Positions 8,002 to 17,158 of a stretch of DNA of 64,000 nt are shown piece after piece. Under the pieces are notes generated by a model. The model saw nothing but the letters and a program-made list of their open reading frames with translations, had not been told where the DNA came from and searched no databases. The stretch covers positions 1,418,885 through 1,482,884 of the forward strand of contig NZ_CP049864.1 of NCBI RefSeq assembly GCF_011300685.1, in the 5' to 3' direction. The translations under genes were made by a program, and so were the position numbers. Source of the DNA: Lysobacter sp. HDW10. GTDB taxonomy: Bacteria; Pseudomonadota; Gammaproteobacteria; Xanthomonadales; Xanthomonadaceae. Each line of letters begins with the position of its first letter. Within the stretch, counting starts at the first letter, position 1.

Positions 8002-10023
8002 TCAACGCCAAATGTTGACTTGCTTGTTGGCGGGCAGTGCCATCGGCGTGCCTGCCTTGCATTTGAACGCGGTTGCAAATTCCGGCATGTTGACCAGCGG
8101 CCCATTCGTGCGCCATTTGCCGGGCGCGTAGCTGCTGGTGGCTTGTTGCAAGGCCGCCGCTTCTTTGCTCATTGCCTGAGGCCACAAACGTGCCCAGCCG
8201 TTGAAGAATGCAGTGCTGTTTGCTGCATCCGGTGTGCCGCTCTTTGCCAACGCATCCCACGCGAGTTCAAGCCCTGCCAAGTCGGCGGTGTCTTGTTCAC
8301 GGGTGAGCGATCCGTTGACCTTTGCGCCGCCCAGTTCGGGATACGCATGACCACTGTATTGCGCGGCAATCGCCGACATACGCGTGTTCCAAGCAGCTGC
8401 ATCTTGCGGTGTCCACCAATCACGAATATTGCCGCTTGCATCGAGCATGCGGCCGCGGTTGTCAAAGCCTCGTGTCAACTCGTGACCCACCAACGCACCC
8501 AATGCGCCGTATTGGCTGGCTTGGGGTTGTGACATATCAATGACGGGCGCCTGCAACATGGCGGCCGTAATGATGATGCGGTTGTGTGCCACGTCGTAAC
8601 CTAACGCGGCATCTTGCGGCAGCACATCCCAGCGGAGATCCGCATTGCCCTTACCGATGCGCTTCATTTCTTGCGCGTGACGCCATGTGGATGCAATCAA
8701 CATGTTGCCGCCAAAGCTGCCACGGCCCATCGGTTGAATGGTGTAGTCGAGATCGCGACGCGGCGCACCGACTTCGATACGCGTCTTTTCGAGTTTGCGC
8801 TTGGCTTCCTGTTTCGCCGTCGCACTCATCCATGTGTTTGAATCGATGCGTTTTGACAGAGCTTCAACGACTTCCTTAGCCACTGATTCTGCGCGCGCGC
8901 TGGTGGCAGATGGGACGTAGCGCGAAACATATTCACGACCCAACATCGGGCCTGCGGCCAAATTGATGGCAGAGAGCACTTCTTGCCAACGCGGCGGTGC
9001 ACCTGTTTGGTCACGGAACACGCGACCGAAAAATTCGCCTTCGGCCTTCCGGAAACTCTTCGACAAATACGGCGCCATCGCGTGGCCGATCTGATAGCGC
9101 AAGTAGGTCTTCCACTGTTCGGTGGACGTGTTCTTGACCAGTGCATCCAATTGCGCAAAGTACTGCGGATCCGCCATCGACACGATGTCGTCTTTCACGC
9201 CTTGTGCTGCAATAAATTCAGCCAACTGCAAATTGCGATATTGATTTTTCAAGTTTGAAATGGGCATGGCCGCATAAGCACTGCGCGGATCGCGCGTGGG
9301 CTGCGCCGACTTCGAGAACTTTGCAATGCTGGATTCGATGCCCATCACCCAATTGACATCGTTGGCCACTTTGCCCGGATCGCTGCCGGTCAAGGTCAAA
9401 ATATTCTTGACGTAGTCGCGGTAGCGCGACATCAAGGCGGCGGTGTCCGGGTCTGTGCGCGTATAGAACGCCGAGTCCGGCAAACCGAGACCACCTTGCG
9501 AGAAATAGCCGATATGGCGATCGAGATCGTTCAAATCGATATCGGCACTGAAATTGAAAGCTACAGGAATGCCCACTTGATGCAAAGCGGCAATCGCAGC
9601 GGGAATGTCTTTGGCGCGCTTGATCGCATTGACGCGTTGAATCAGCGGTGCAATCGACTTGGAACCGTCGGATTCAATGGATGCTTCGTCCAAGCCGCTC
9701 GCCCAGAAATCGCCGAGTAATTTTTGATTCTTGTTTTGCGGCGAAGTCATTGCCGAATCAAGCAACTGGCGTTGCTGCTGCAAGCTATTGGCCTGCAGCA
9801 CGGCCATGGCCGAATTCACTGCAGTGCCGGTCGGCGCTTTGTTGGCATTGAACCAGTCGTTGTTGACCGTGCTGTAGAAGTCCGTGCACACCTGCGGCGC
9901 GACGGTTTTGGTCAACTTGGCCTTCTTCGGCTTAGCCTTTGCTTTGGCTGAATCTGCGCCGGCAATAGAAGGTGCGAGCGCGAGCGCGGCAGAGAGAGCG
10001 AGGACCAACGTGCGTTGAATCAT
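8002..10023 (-). CDS. M13 peptidase-like protein, predicted catalytically inactive
   Basis: This 673-aa secreted protein has the M13 (neprilysin/PepO) fold: a signal peptide (LVLALSAALALAPSIAGA), a basic Lys/Ala-rich linker, the helical N-domain and the C-terminal motif NMPEFATAFKCKAG. The catalytic signatures are lost. The zinc motif HExxH reads HELTR (H514 to R518). The ENIAD zinc glutamate is replaced by Gln577 in EQDTAD. The substrate-binding NAYY is ALGY. The C-terminal HAPxxxR histidine is Tyr (SYAPGKWR). The paralogue immediately upstream (10072-12156) keeps all of these. The ATG at 10023 has a GGAAG site before it. The frame is undamaged, so this is a maintained pseudoenzyme rather than a decaying pseudogene. 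Confidence 0.87.
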   Translation of the reverse strand: MIQRTLVLALSAALALAPSIAGADSAKAKAKPKKAKLTKTVAPQVCTDFYSTVNNDWFNANKAPTGTAVNSAMAVLQANSLQQQRQLLDSAMTSPQNKNQKLLGDFWASGLDEASIESDGSKSIAPLIQRVNAIKRAKDIPAAIAALHQVGIPVAFNFSADIDLNDLDRHIGYFSQGGLGLPDSAFYTRTDPDTAALMSRYRDYVKNILTLTGSDPGKVANDVNWVMGIESSIAKFSKSAQPTRDPRSAYAAMPISNLKNQYRNLQLAEFIAAQGVKDDIVSMADPQYFAQLDALVKNTSTEQWKTYLRYQIGHAMAPYLSKSFRKAEGEFFGRVFRDQTGAPPRWQEVLSAINLAAGPMLGREYVSRYVPSATSARAESVAKEVVEALSKRIDSNTWMSATAKQEAKRKLEKTRIEVGAPRRDLDYTIQPMGRGSFGGNMLIASTWRHAQEMKRIGKGNADLRWDVLPQDAALGYDVAHNRIIITAAMLQAPVIDMSQPQASQYGALGALVGHELTRGFDNRGRMLDASGNIRDWWTPQDAAAWNTRMSAIAAQYSGHAYPELGGAKVNGSLTREQDTADLAGLELAWDALAKSGTPDAANSTAFFNGWARLWPQAMSKEAAALQQATSSYAPGKWRTNGPLVNMPEFATAFKCKAGTPMALPANKQVNIWR

Positions 10024-10071
10024 GAAAACTTCCGGGTTCCAAGGTTCCCGGAAGTTTATCAAGTGCAGCGC

Positions 10072-12156
10072 TTACCAGATGACGACACGGTGCGCGTCGT
10101 CACGCACCATTGCATCTCCTGCCTTGCATTGGAAGGCTTTTGCAAACGCCGGCATGTTGCTCGGTGCGCCGATTGCACGGAAATTCGCGGGTGCATGCGA
10201 ATCTGTGTTCAAACGTACCTTCAGCTCTTCCGGACGATGGTTGCGACGCCACACGGTGGCCCAGTTCATGAAGAAGCGCTGTTCGTAGGTCAGGCCATCG
10301 ATTTTTGCATCGGGCTTGATGCCATCACGTTTCATAGCTGAATGCAGTGCATCCAAGGCGACGTTGAGGCCACCGAGATCGGCGATGTTTTCACCCAAGG
10401 TCAATTGACCCTTCACCGGCAAGTTGTCGACCGAACGGTAATCATCGAATTGCTGAACGAGTTTGTCGGTGCGCGACGTAAAGCCTTTGCGATCCGACTC
10501 TGTCCACCAATTTGAGAAATTGCCGTTGGCATCGAATTGGCTGCCCTTGTCGTCATAGCCGTGCAGCATTTCGTGACCGATCACCGCACCGATGCCGCCG
10601 TAGTTCACTGCGATATCCGCATTCGGATCGAAGAAAGGCGGTTGCAGAATGGCAGCGGGGAAAACGATGACGTTCTTGCTTGCGTTGTAATAGGCGTTGA
10701 CGGTTTGCGGTGTCATACCCCATTCATTGCGATCTGACGGCTTACCGATTTTTGCCATCGAATAGGCAGAATTGAATTTCCGCGCGGCGACAATGTTGCC
10801 GACGTAATCATTCCGCTTGAAGTTGAGGCCTTGCCAGCTGCGCCATTTATCGGGGTAGCCGATCATGGGTTTGAAGGTCGCCCACTTTTCCATGGCCTTC
10901 TTCTTGGTTTCGGGGCTCATCCAATCCAAGCCGTTGATGCGCGCCTTCAAGGCTTGGCTCAGATCACCGACCAAACCTTCCATCGCTTTCTTGGACGAGG
11001 CGGGGAAGTAATCCTTCACATAAAGCTGACCCAGTGCTTCGCCGGTACTGCCTTGCACGCTGCCCAACACGCGTTTCCATAGATCACGTTGTTCGGGCTG
11101 ACCTTTCAAGGTTTTACCGAAGAAAGCGAACTGTTCGTCTTGGAATGTGTTGGAGAGGTAGGGCGCCAAGCTCATCGCGGCGTGGGTACGGAAATAGGCT
11201 TGCCAATGTGCAACCGGCTCGTTGGCGACCAAGCCATCGAGTGCTTTGAAGAAAGCAGGTTGCGACAACGAGAAGGACGCGACGTTCACGCCTTGTGACT
11301 TCCAGAAATTCGCCCAATCCAAATGCGGGTTGGCTGCTTGTGCATCAGCCATGCTGATCACGTTGTAGTTCTTGGCAGGATCGCGACGTTCAATCGGGCT
11401 CAAAGACGCTTGCGCGAGCTTGGTTTCAAGTGCCAAGGTTTGTGCGGCCTGCTGCGCGGCGAGTTCAGGCGCAACGCCTGCATTGACCAATTGGTTCTTC
11501 AAATGGCCGACGAACGCTTCGCGGATGCGCTTATAGCTACCGTCTTTGCCATCTTCCAAGTAGTAGGCGCGTTCCGGTAGGGACAGACCGCCTTGTACTG
11601 CGAATGCGATGACTTTGGTTGCGTCCTTAAAGTCGGATCCGCCACCGGCGCCGAACGCATCCGCCAAACCGTCGTCATTGTGCACGGCCATGTAGCGTGC
11701 GATGTCGGCCGGCGTTTTCAATGCGTCGATCGATTTGAAAGCCGCCTTCAAAGGCGCAGCACCCATCGCTTCACGTGATTGCGTGTCCATGCCACTGGCA
11801 AACAATTCACCGACCAGCTTTTCGACGCCGGTTGCACGGGTGTTCGCCGCTGCTTTCACCGCAATGGAATGCGTCGCTTCTTCGGATTGCTGGGCCAGAC
11901 GTTCAAACGCGCCCCAGGTGGTGCGGTCTGCAGGAATCGGATTTGCTGCCAGCCACTTCGAGTTCACGTACTCGGACAAATCGTCGCAAACGCGCTTGCT
12001 CGTGTCCAAATCGGTGACTCGGAAGCGCGGCGTCGCAGGGTCGTCTTTAGCGGCGGCCTGACCGGATTGTTTTGCGGCAATGGCAGTGCCTGCAGCCATG
12101 ATCGACACAGCCACGCCGACGGCCAGCAAGGCGCGTTTCGGGAAATTCGCTTTCAT
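10072..12156 (-). CDS. M13 family metallopeptidase (neprilysin/PepO-like)
   Basis: This 694-aa secreted zinc endopeptidase cleaves short peptides. The signal peptide covers about residues 1-27 (ALLAVGVAVSIMAAGTAIA). All M13 catalytic elements are visible: the substrate-binding NAYY, the zinc motif HEMLHGYDD (H528), the zinc glutamate in GENIADLGG, the HAPANFR transition-state residues, and the terminal NMPAFAKAFQCKAG...VVIW. The ATG at 12156 follows AAGGGGTG at good spacing, whereas the frame continues upstream without a ribosome site. The inactive paralogue follows 48 bp downstream on the same strand, probably in one transcript. Confidence 0.93.
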   Translation of the reverse strand: MKANFPKRALLAVGVAVSIMAAGTAIAAKQSGQAAAKDDPATPRFRVTDLDTSKRVCDDLSEYVNSKWLAANPIPADRTTWGAFERLAQQSEEATHSIAVKAAANTRATGVEKLVGELFASGMDTQSREAMGAAPLKAAFKSIDALKTPADIARYMAVHNDDGLADAFGAGGGSDFKDATKVIAFAVQGGLSLPERAYYLEDGKDGSYKRIREAFVGHLKNQLVNAGVAPELAAQQAAQTLALETKLAQASLSPIERRDPAKNYNVISMADAQAANPHLDWANFWKSQGVNVASFSLSQPAFFKALDGLVANEPVAHWQAYFRTHAAMSLAPYLSNTFQDEQFAFFGKTLKGQPEQRDLWKRVLGSVQGSTGEALGQLYVKDYFPASSKKAMEGLVGDLSQALKARINGLDWMSPETKKKAMEKWATFKPMIGYPDKWRSWQGLNFKRNDYVGNIVAARKFNSAYSMAKIGKPSDRNEWGMTPQTVNAYYNASKNVIVFPAAILQPPFFDPNADIAVNYGGIGAVIGHEMLHGYDDKGSQFDANGNFSNWWTESDRKGFTSRTDKLVQQFDDYRSVDNLPVKGQLTLGENIADLGGLNVALDALHSAMKRDGIKPDAKIDGLTYEQRFFMNWATVWRRNHRPEELKVRLNTDSHAPANFRAIGAPSNMPAFAKAFQCKAGDAMVRDDAHRVVIW

Positions 12157-12278
12157 CTTCACCCCTTGAAACATGGAAACCTTCACTGTAGGCGATAGGG
12201 GCCGGCGAACAGGGGTGCTGGAAGTCACGCTCCAACCGTATTCTATTCAGGTGAGGCGTTACTTAAAGGAGTGTGAAA

Positions 12279-13652
12279 GTGCAGGTCGATTTTCATGGGG
12301 CGGCAGGGCAAGTCACGGGTTCGATGCATGTGGTGGAAGTCGGGGGCAAGCGACTCTTACTGGATTGCGGCATGTTGCAAGGTAGCCGGGAAGCCGAGTT
12401 AAGCAATTTCGATTCATTTCCGTTCGATCCCGCAAGCATTGATGCGGTCATCTTGAGTCATGCGCACATTGATCATGTCGGACGCCTGCCGTTATTGACG
12501 GATCGGGGCTTCAAGGGGCCGATCTTGGCGCAAGAAGCCACGGCAGAACTGTTGCCGATCATGTTGTTGGATTCCGCATCCTTGCAAGAAAGCGATGCAG
12601 AACGAAGCAATCGCAAGCGCAAGCCGGGTACGCCTGAAATTCGTCCGCTCTACACGCGAGAGTCTGTTGCACGCGCCATGCTTCAAGTGCGCACACTTAA
12701 ATACGATCTGCGTATTTCCATATTTCCAGGCGTAGATCTGCAGTTTCGTGACGCCGGTCATATCCTTGGCTCTAGCACTGTGACTGTGCAAGGCGATGGC
12801 AAGGTACTTGTGTACACAGGTGACTTGGGCCAGAAAAACACGCCGATTTTGCGTGATCCCGAGCCGATTCCTAAAGCCGATCTGTTGTTGATGGAGTCCA
12901 CCTACGGCAATCGCTTACATAAAGACCGCGAGACAACCATCGCAGAAATTGGCCGAATCCTCGACGCGGCTTGGCGTAACGGCGGCAATGTGTTGATTCC
13001 GGCATTCGCAGTCGGAAGGTCTCAAGAGCTTTTGTACTGGTTTGCGCAGAACTGGAACGAATGGAATATGTCGCGCTGGAAAATCGTGCTCGACTCACCG
13101 ATGGCCGCGAAAGTCGTTCGCGTGTACGACAAGCATCACGCGATTTTTGACGAAGCCGCGCAAAAAGTGATGCAAGGATCACAGAATCCGTTCCGTTTGC
13201 CGAATCTGCTCATTACACAAACGGTCGATGAGTCCAAATCCGTGAACGCGATGACCAGTGGCGTCATCATCATTGCGGGCAATGGCATGGCCAGTGGCGG
13301 TCGCATCATTCACCATTTGCGCCGACAGCTGGAGCGCCCGCAATCTCACGTGATGTTTGTGGGTTATCAAGCACAAGGCACCTTGGGCAGACGATTGGTC
13401 GACGGTGCGCAATGGGTTCGGATTGATCGCGCAAACGTGCGGGTCAATGCACGCATCCATACCGTGGGCGGCTTATCTGCGCACGCAGATCAGGCCGGGT
13501 TGATGGATTGGTATGGCGGATTCAAGGAACCGCCGCGGGTCGTGTTGGTGCACGGCGAAGATGTCGCACGCGAAGCTTTGGCGGGCGAATTGTCACTTAA
13601 ATATGGGGTGGACGTTGATTTGGCCTACCCGGGTGAATCCGTCACCGTTTAA
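12279..13652 (+). CDS. Metallo-beta-lactamase fold beta-CASP exonuclease
   Basis: This protein of about 457 aa belongs to the beta-CASP group of RNA-processing nucleases (CPSF73/YsgR-like). The N-terminal lactamase core has the zinc motif SHAHIDHVG, then AGHILGSS and YTGDLG. The central beta-CASP part has IPAFAVGRSQELLY. The C-terminal zinc-metabolising RNA (RMMBL) segment has NARIHTVGGLSAHADQ. I chose GTG at 12279 because AAGGAG ends 7 nt upstream and the result MQVDFHGAAGQVTGS aligns with the family's usual start. GTG at 12273 would leave only 1 nt after that site. RNA or nucleic-acid substrate is inferred from the family. Confidence 0.88.
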   Translation: MQVDFHGAAGQVTGSMHVVEVGGKRLLLDCGMLQGSREAELSNFDSFPFDPASIDAVILSHAHIDHVGRLPLLTDRGFKGPILAQEATAELLPIMLLDSASLQESDAERSNRKRKPGTPEIRPLYTRESVARAMLQVRTLKYDLRISIFPGVDLQFRDAGHILGSSTVTVQGDGKVLVYTGDLGQKNTPILRDPEPIPKADLLLMESTYGNRLHKDRETTIAEIGRILDAAWRNGGNVLIPAFAVGRSQELLYWFAQNWNEWNMSRWKIVLDSPMAAKVVRVYDKHHAIFDEAAQKVMQGSQNPFRLPNLLITQTVDESKSVNAMTSGVIIIAGNGMASGGRIIHHLRRQLERPQSHVMFVGYQAQGTLGRRLVDGAQWVRIDRANVRVNARIHTVGGLSAHADQAGLMDWYGGFKEPPRVVLVHGEDVAREALAGELSLKYGVDVDLAYPGESVTV

Positions 13653-13670
13653 GTCCGGCAAGAAACGATG

Positions 13671-13716
13671 CTTCGCACCGCTTGCGCCTCATCTTTATGA
13701 CGCAAGGGTGCGAAAG
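13671..13716. terminator. Long imperfect hairpin between convergent genes
   Basis: Arms 13671-13686 and 13701-13716 pair over about 15 bp with one bulge on each side and a 14-nt loop. No T-run follows on either strand, so intrinsic termination is uncertain. Its place between two convergent stop codons suggests a bidirectional 3'-end structure. Confidence 0.45.
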
Positions 13717-13733
13717 CTAGAACCGAGAGAAAC

Positions 13734-14351
13734 TTAAAGGACTTTCAGGCCTTCAGCCGTCAGTGCTTTGACGACGCTCGCATCTGAATCCAAGCGTGCT
13801 TTGTACGCTTCAAGATGGGTGAGCGCGCTCAAATCAATCTTGACGGCTTTTGCCCAACGCAACGTTATATATAGGTATGCGTCTGCAGCGCTGCGAAAGC
13901 CTGCCAGCCATTCGGATTCTGCCAAACGCTTGTCGGCGACTTCAAAGACCTTTTGCACGCGTACTGCTGCGCGCGCCTTCACCGCGTCGTATTGCGCTTC
14001 GTCATCAATAAATGCAGCCGGCGAGAAAATCGGCTTGAACGCAGGATGCACGTCGGAATTGACATAGGCCAACCATTGCGTGGCTACGCCACGGTGCTGA
14101 CGGCTGTTATCACCGTACAGGCCGGATTCCGGCGCGCCATCGGCGATATAAGCCATGATCGCCGCGTTTTGGGTCAGGACAAAATCACCGTCAGTAATGA
14201 CAGGCACAGCTCCCGAGGGATTCATCGCCAAGAAATCCGGCGATTTCATCGTCGCTGCATCGACGATCTCTACCTCATAAGGCTTTCCCGCCCACTCGCA
14301 CACAATGTGGACAGCGGTAGAGCATGCACCGGGTTTGGAATAGAGCTTCAT
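13734..14351 (-). CDS. Glutathione S-transferase (beta-class type)
   Basis: This 205-aa protein has an N-terminal thioredoxin-like domain starting MKLYSKPGACS, where Cys10 is the hallmark residue of bacterial beta-class GSTs. The glutathione-binding stretch NPSGAVPVI...LTQNAAIMAYIAD follows. The C-terminal all-helical domain occupies residues 90-205. I chose the internal ATG at 14351 over 14363: GAAGG precedes it and the beta-class N-terminus begins exactly there. The substrate is unknown; likely roles are detoxification or redox protection. It is downstream of and on the same strand as the SleB-like gene's reading direction, but a 48-bp gap separates them. Confidence 0.9.
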   Translation of the reverse strand: MKLYSKPGACSTAVHIVCEWAGKPYEVEIVDAATMKSPDFLAMNPSGAVPVITDGDFVLTQNAAIMAYIADGAPESGLYGDNSRQHRGVATQWLAYVNSDVHPAFKPIFSPAAFIDDEAQYDAVKARAAVRVQKVFEVADKRLAESEWLAGFRSAADAYLYITLRWAKAVKIDLSALTHLEAYKARLDSDASVVKALTAEGLKVL

Positions 14352-14399
14352 TGCGACCTTCATTCATGTTGAAAGTCGAACAGTGTGCCTGTGAATGCG

Positions 14400-14876
14400 T
14401 TAGCTTCCGGTAGAGGTCCGGCGATACGGCGACTTCACGCGATCGACTTCAAAGAAGGTGTGGTCACCGATCGTCGCCACGCGGTATGCATTGCGCCAGC
14501 TCGGTTGCGCGATGTCCAACGCGGCGAAGTGGGTCGCGCCAGGCACAACTTCTTTGCGTCGGCCGACCGGCAGGGACCAGTTTTGTTCAGCTTCGAGCGC
14601 GACATTCACCGCCGCACCCCAAGCGTCAGGATTGCCCAGATCGTACTGCGGCGATACCAAGGTGGGTGCGAACTGCTTGCGTGCGGTGACGACTGAACAC
14701 ATCGAGTCGCCCCACTGGCCGCTTTCCTGACGACGCAGGGCGACTTCAGCGACGGCCCGTTGGCCCATCACCGGTTGATTGCGCGCTTCCAAATACACCG
14801 TGGTGCTCAGACAAAGCGAATCTGAGGCTTGCGGCGGCAAAACCGAGGCCAACCACAACAACCATGCCAATTTCAT
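14400..14876 (-). CDS. Secreted cell-wall hydrolase, SleB/Hydrolase_2 family
   Basis: This 158-aa protein starts at ATG 14876 with AAGGAG 7 nt upstream. A short signal peptide (WLLWLASVLPPQAS) leads to the Hydrolase_2 domain. The family signature is STTVYLEARNQPVMGQRAVAEVALRR (shown here across residues 26-50), where the glutamate of YLEAR is the presumed catalytic acid. Conserved SMCSVVTARKQF and PGATHF stretches follow. SleB-type enzymes are muramidase or lytic-transglycosylase-like. Outside spore formers their roles are in peptidoglycan turnover. The frame is open upstream to 14990 but lacks a ribosome site there. Confidence 0.82.
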   Translation of the reverse strand: MKLAWLLWLASVLPPQASDSLCLSTTVYLEARNQPVMGQRAVAEVALRRQESGQWGDSMCSVVTARKQFAPTLVSPQYDLGNPDAWGAAVNVALEAEQNWSLPVGRRKEVVPGATHFAALDIAQPSWRNAYRVATIGDHTFFEVDRVKSPYRRTSTGS

Positions 14877-15400
14877 ACATCTACTCCTTGCGCGTTGCCC
14901 CACCGTGCGTTCCACTCGAGGTGGCGCGTGCGATGTTCTGGCGTTTTGGGGAGGGCGCCGATCTCTGCCGGCGTATTGCCCTTTAGGCATCCATCAAATG
15001 GGATGGACTGGCCTGTCGAATTCCAACTCGTTCAGCTATCTGTTCAGCAAAGAGTGGATGGGGGAAAGTGCGCGAACCTTAAAAGGTTGAACCCCAACCT
15101 TTCCTGAATGGCTGGTTTGCAGAACGGGGTCGCGGTATGCTTGGATCGTGCGTAGACGTGGGGAAGACAAGCGCACCCGAGATGTCCTGACTGACCTGAT
15201 TCAGTGAGGAAAGTTCCTGAACACGTAATTCAATCAAGGCGTAAATTCAGCATATCGTTATGGTATCGTTAACGCGGTCTTCACGGCTGGGTTTCTAAGG
15301 TTGCCCATGTCGGCTAACGGCTAAGTTTATTTACAGATTTCGTTTCACTTTGTTTTATTTGTCGCAAGACTTTAATTTTCAATAGTTCAAGGAGCTCACG
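14877..15400. promoter_or_regulatory. Gene-free 524-bp region upstream of ompA
   Basis: This is the only long non-coding stretch in the window. The first part (to about 15110) is of normal composition and holds the SleB-like gene's upstream region. It also holds overlapping inverted repeats: 15075-15080 with 15083-15088, or 15082-15089 with 15095-15102. These cannot form together. The second part becomes AT-rich and carries two 8-bp direct repeats TATCGTTA at 15253-15260 and 15264-15271, 11 bp apart. It also carries a 7-bp tandem CGGCTAA at 15311-15324. A long AT-rich stretch then leads to the ribosome site AAGGAG before 15401. I see no credible ORF or tRNA. Confidence 0.5.
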
Positions 15401-16510
15401 ATGAACAAGAAACTCCTCTGCGCCGCCCTCTTGTGCGGTATGGGCGTGGCGCAAGCCGCTTCTGCCCAGGAGTTCGACGACCGCTGGTATGTCTCAGGCA
15501 GCACCGGTGTCAACTTCCAGGATTCTGATCGCGGTACTGAGGATGCGCTGTTCGGCACCTTGGGCTTCGGTAAGTTCTGGACCCCGAACTGGTCCGTGGA
15601 TTTGGAAGCTAACTACCAAAACCCGGATAAGACTTCGAACCCGAACCTGTGGTGGACCCAATACGGTCTGTCCGTTGACGCGCGTTACCACTTCCGCAAT
15701 GCGGACAGCAAGTGGTGGCCCTACGTGAAGTTCGGCTTGGGCATGCAACGTCACGAAGAAGAGTTCGCTGCTACCTGTGGTCCGGCTGCTGGCATCCCGA
15801 TGCAAGCTGATTGCCCGGCTCAGCACGAAGACAACAACGCAGCTGCCAACCTCGGCGTTGGTCTGCAATTCGACTTCGGTCGCGTTGACCTGCGCACGGA
15901 ACTCGGCGCACGCGTTGATTTCGACAAAGAGCAAGGTCGTCGCCCGCAAGATCAACAATCGCAGTTCACCGACCTCTTGGCTTCGGTTGGCTTGACCGTG
16001 GCTTTGGGCCCGGATCGCGCTGCTCCGGTTGTTGAAGCACCGGTTGTCGACAACTGCGCCGACAAAGACGGCGACGGTGACGGCGTCAACGATTGCAACG
16101 ACAAGTGCCCGGATTCGACCGCTGGTCAAGCCGTCGGCCCGGACGGTTGCGCTGTTCCGTTGACGATCGACCTGAAGGGTGTCAACTTCGACTTCGATAA
16201 GTCCAAGCTGCGTCCCGACGCGATCGCCATCCTGAACGAAGGCATCGAAATCCTGAAGCGTTACCCCGACCTGCGCGTTGAAGTTGCCGGCCACACCGAC
16301 TTGTGCGGCGCCGACACCTACAACCAAGCTTTGTCGGAACGTCGTGCACGCGCTGTGTATGACTACATGGCTTCGAATGGTATCGACGCTGGCCGTATGG
16401 CCGGTCCGGTCGGCTACGGCGAAAGCCGTCCGCTGGTCAGCACCGCTCAAACCAAGCCGGATTGCAAGAACGAAACCAACCGTCGTACCGAACTCAACGT
16501 CCAAAACTAA
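15401..16510 (+). CDS. OmpA family outer-membrane protein with TSP3-type linker
   Basis: This 369-aa porin-like protein has a signal peptide (residues 1-22, ending in SAQ), an eight-stranded beta-barrel (about 25-205) and a short thrombospondin-type-3 acidic linker. The linker contains DKDGDGDGVNDCNDKCPDS, with Cys and Asp at calcium-binding spacing. The C-terminal OmpA domain (about 240-369) has VNFDFDKSKLRPDA, VAGHTDLCGADTYNQALSERRA and NRRTELNV, and anchors peptidoglycan. Two extra Cys (GHTDLC...KPDCKNET) may form a disulfide. A strong AAGGAG site, biased codon use and a long AT-rich leader fit very high expression. An intrinsic terminator follows. Confidence 0.95.
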   Translation: MNKKLLCAALLCGMGVAQAASAQEFDDRWYVSGSTGVNFQDSDRGTEDALFGTLGFGKFWTPNWSVDLEANYQNPDKTSNPNLWWTQYGLSVDARYHFRNADSKWWPYVKFGLGMQRHEEEFAATCGPAAGIPMQADCPAQHEDNNAAANLGVGLQFDFGRVDLRTELGARVDFDKEQGRRPQDQQSQFTDLLASVGLTVALGPDRAAPVVEAPVVDNCADKDGDGDGVNDCNDKCPDSTAGQAVGPDGCAVPLTIDLKGVNFDFDKSKLRPDAIAILNEGIEILKRYPDLRVEVAGHTDLCGADTYNQALSERRARAVYDYMASNGIDAGRMAGPVGYGESRPLVSTAQTKPDCKNETNRRTELNVQN

Positions 16511-16548
16511 TTGGTCGTTGTTTCGAGAAACGGAAGTTTCAGAAACAC

Positions 16549-16583
16549 AAAGAAGCCCGGCAATGCCGGGCTTCTTTTTTTTT
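16549..16583 (+). terminator. Intrinsic terminator after ompA
   Basis: A 13-bp perfect stem (16549-16561 with 16565-16577) with a 3-nt loop ends in a run of nine T. It is a textbook strong terminator 38 bp after the ompA stop codon. Confidence 0.95.
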
Positions 16584-16630
16584 GATGCGCATCAGCGATA
16601 CACTGTGCAAAGACATAAGAGGACAACAAG

Positions 16631-17152
16631 ATGCGCCAACTGCTTGCTTTTGCTTTGATCGCTGCGTGTGGCACTGCCGCCGCACAATCACAAAACTGTG
16701 CGAACGTGCCGCGCTCGTTGCCCGCCAACACAGATTTGCTTGCGCCTGTTGCACCTGAACTGTCCGCCATTAATTCTCAGCTCGGCACGCCGGCGGGCGT
16801 GCTTGCACAAGCCTATGGCGATGCCGTGTCGGTTGGCGCCGTCATTACGCGTATTCGAATTGAAAACTGCAAGAGTGTGTCCAGCGCTATTCCTGCACCG
16901 TCTGCTGCGAATTCGAACGATCCTGCAGCTTACAAAAAGCGCTCGGAGTTCGATAACGGTCCTTGGCGCTTTGACATGACGCAAGGGGGCAAGCGTATGA
17001 CTGCCGACGAATTCTATGCGTGGATGAAGTCGCGTGGTGTTCGCGTCGCACGCGGAGCAACACCTGTCGCACCCTCTACAGCGCAACCTTCTGCACCGGC
17101 AGGCACCGCTGACACAGCACCTGCAAAAAATCCTGCACCGAAGAAAAAGTAA
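16631..17152 (+). CDS. Small secreted/periplasmic protein of unknown function
   Basis: I do not recognise the family. The 173 aa start with a clear signal peptide (QLLAFALIAACGTAAAQS). A folded middle with two Cys (NCANVP and ENCKSV) follows, then FDMTQGGKRMTADEFYAWMKSRGVRVARG, written here only as a region around residues 110-140. The last 30 residues are a Pro/Ala/Thr-rich low-complexity tail ending in KKK. The two Cys could form one disulfide. It lies between the ompA terminator and the pseudouridine synthase gene 6 bp downstream, so it is probably co-transcribed with the latter. Confidence 0.75.
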   Translation: MRQLLAFALIAACGTAAAQSQNCANVPRSLPANTDLLAPVAPELSAINSQLGTPAGVLAQAYGDAVSVGAVITRIRIENCKSVSSAIPAPSAANSNDPAAYKKRSEFDNGPWRFDMTQGGKRMTADEFYAWMKSRGVRVARGATPVAPSTAQPSAPAGTADTAPAKNPAPKKK

Positions 17153-17158
17153 TTCTTC

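Noticed and set aside
8467-8487. HELTR as a likely sequencing error of HELTH
   Set aside because: Arg is CGA, two changes from a His codon, and three further catalytic motifs are altered in the same protein.
15494-16504. 336-codon minus-strand frame opposite the OmpA gene
   Set aside because: It is a mirror of the strongly biased ompA codon use. It is low in motif content, and ompA on the plus strand is unambiguous.
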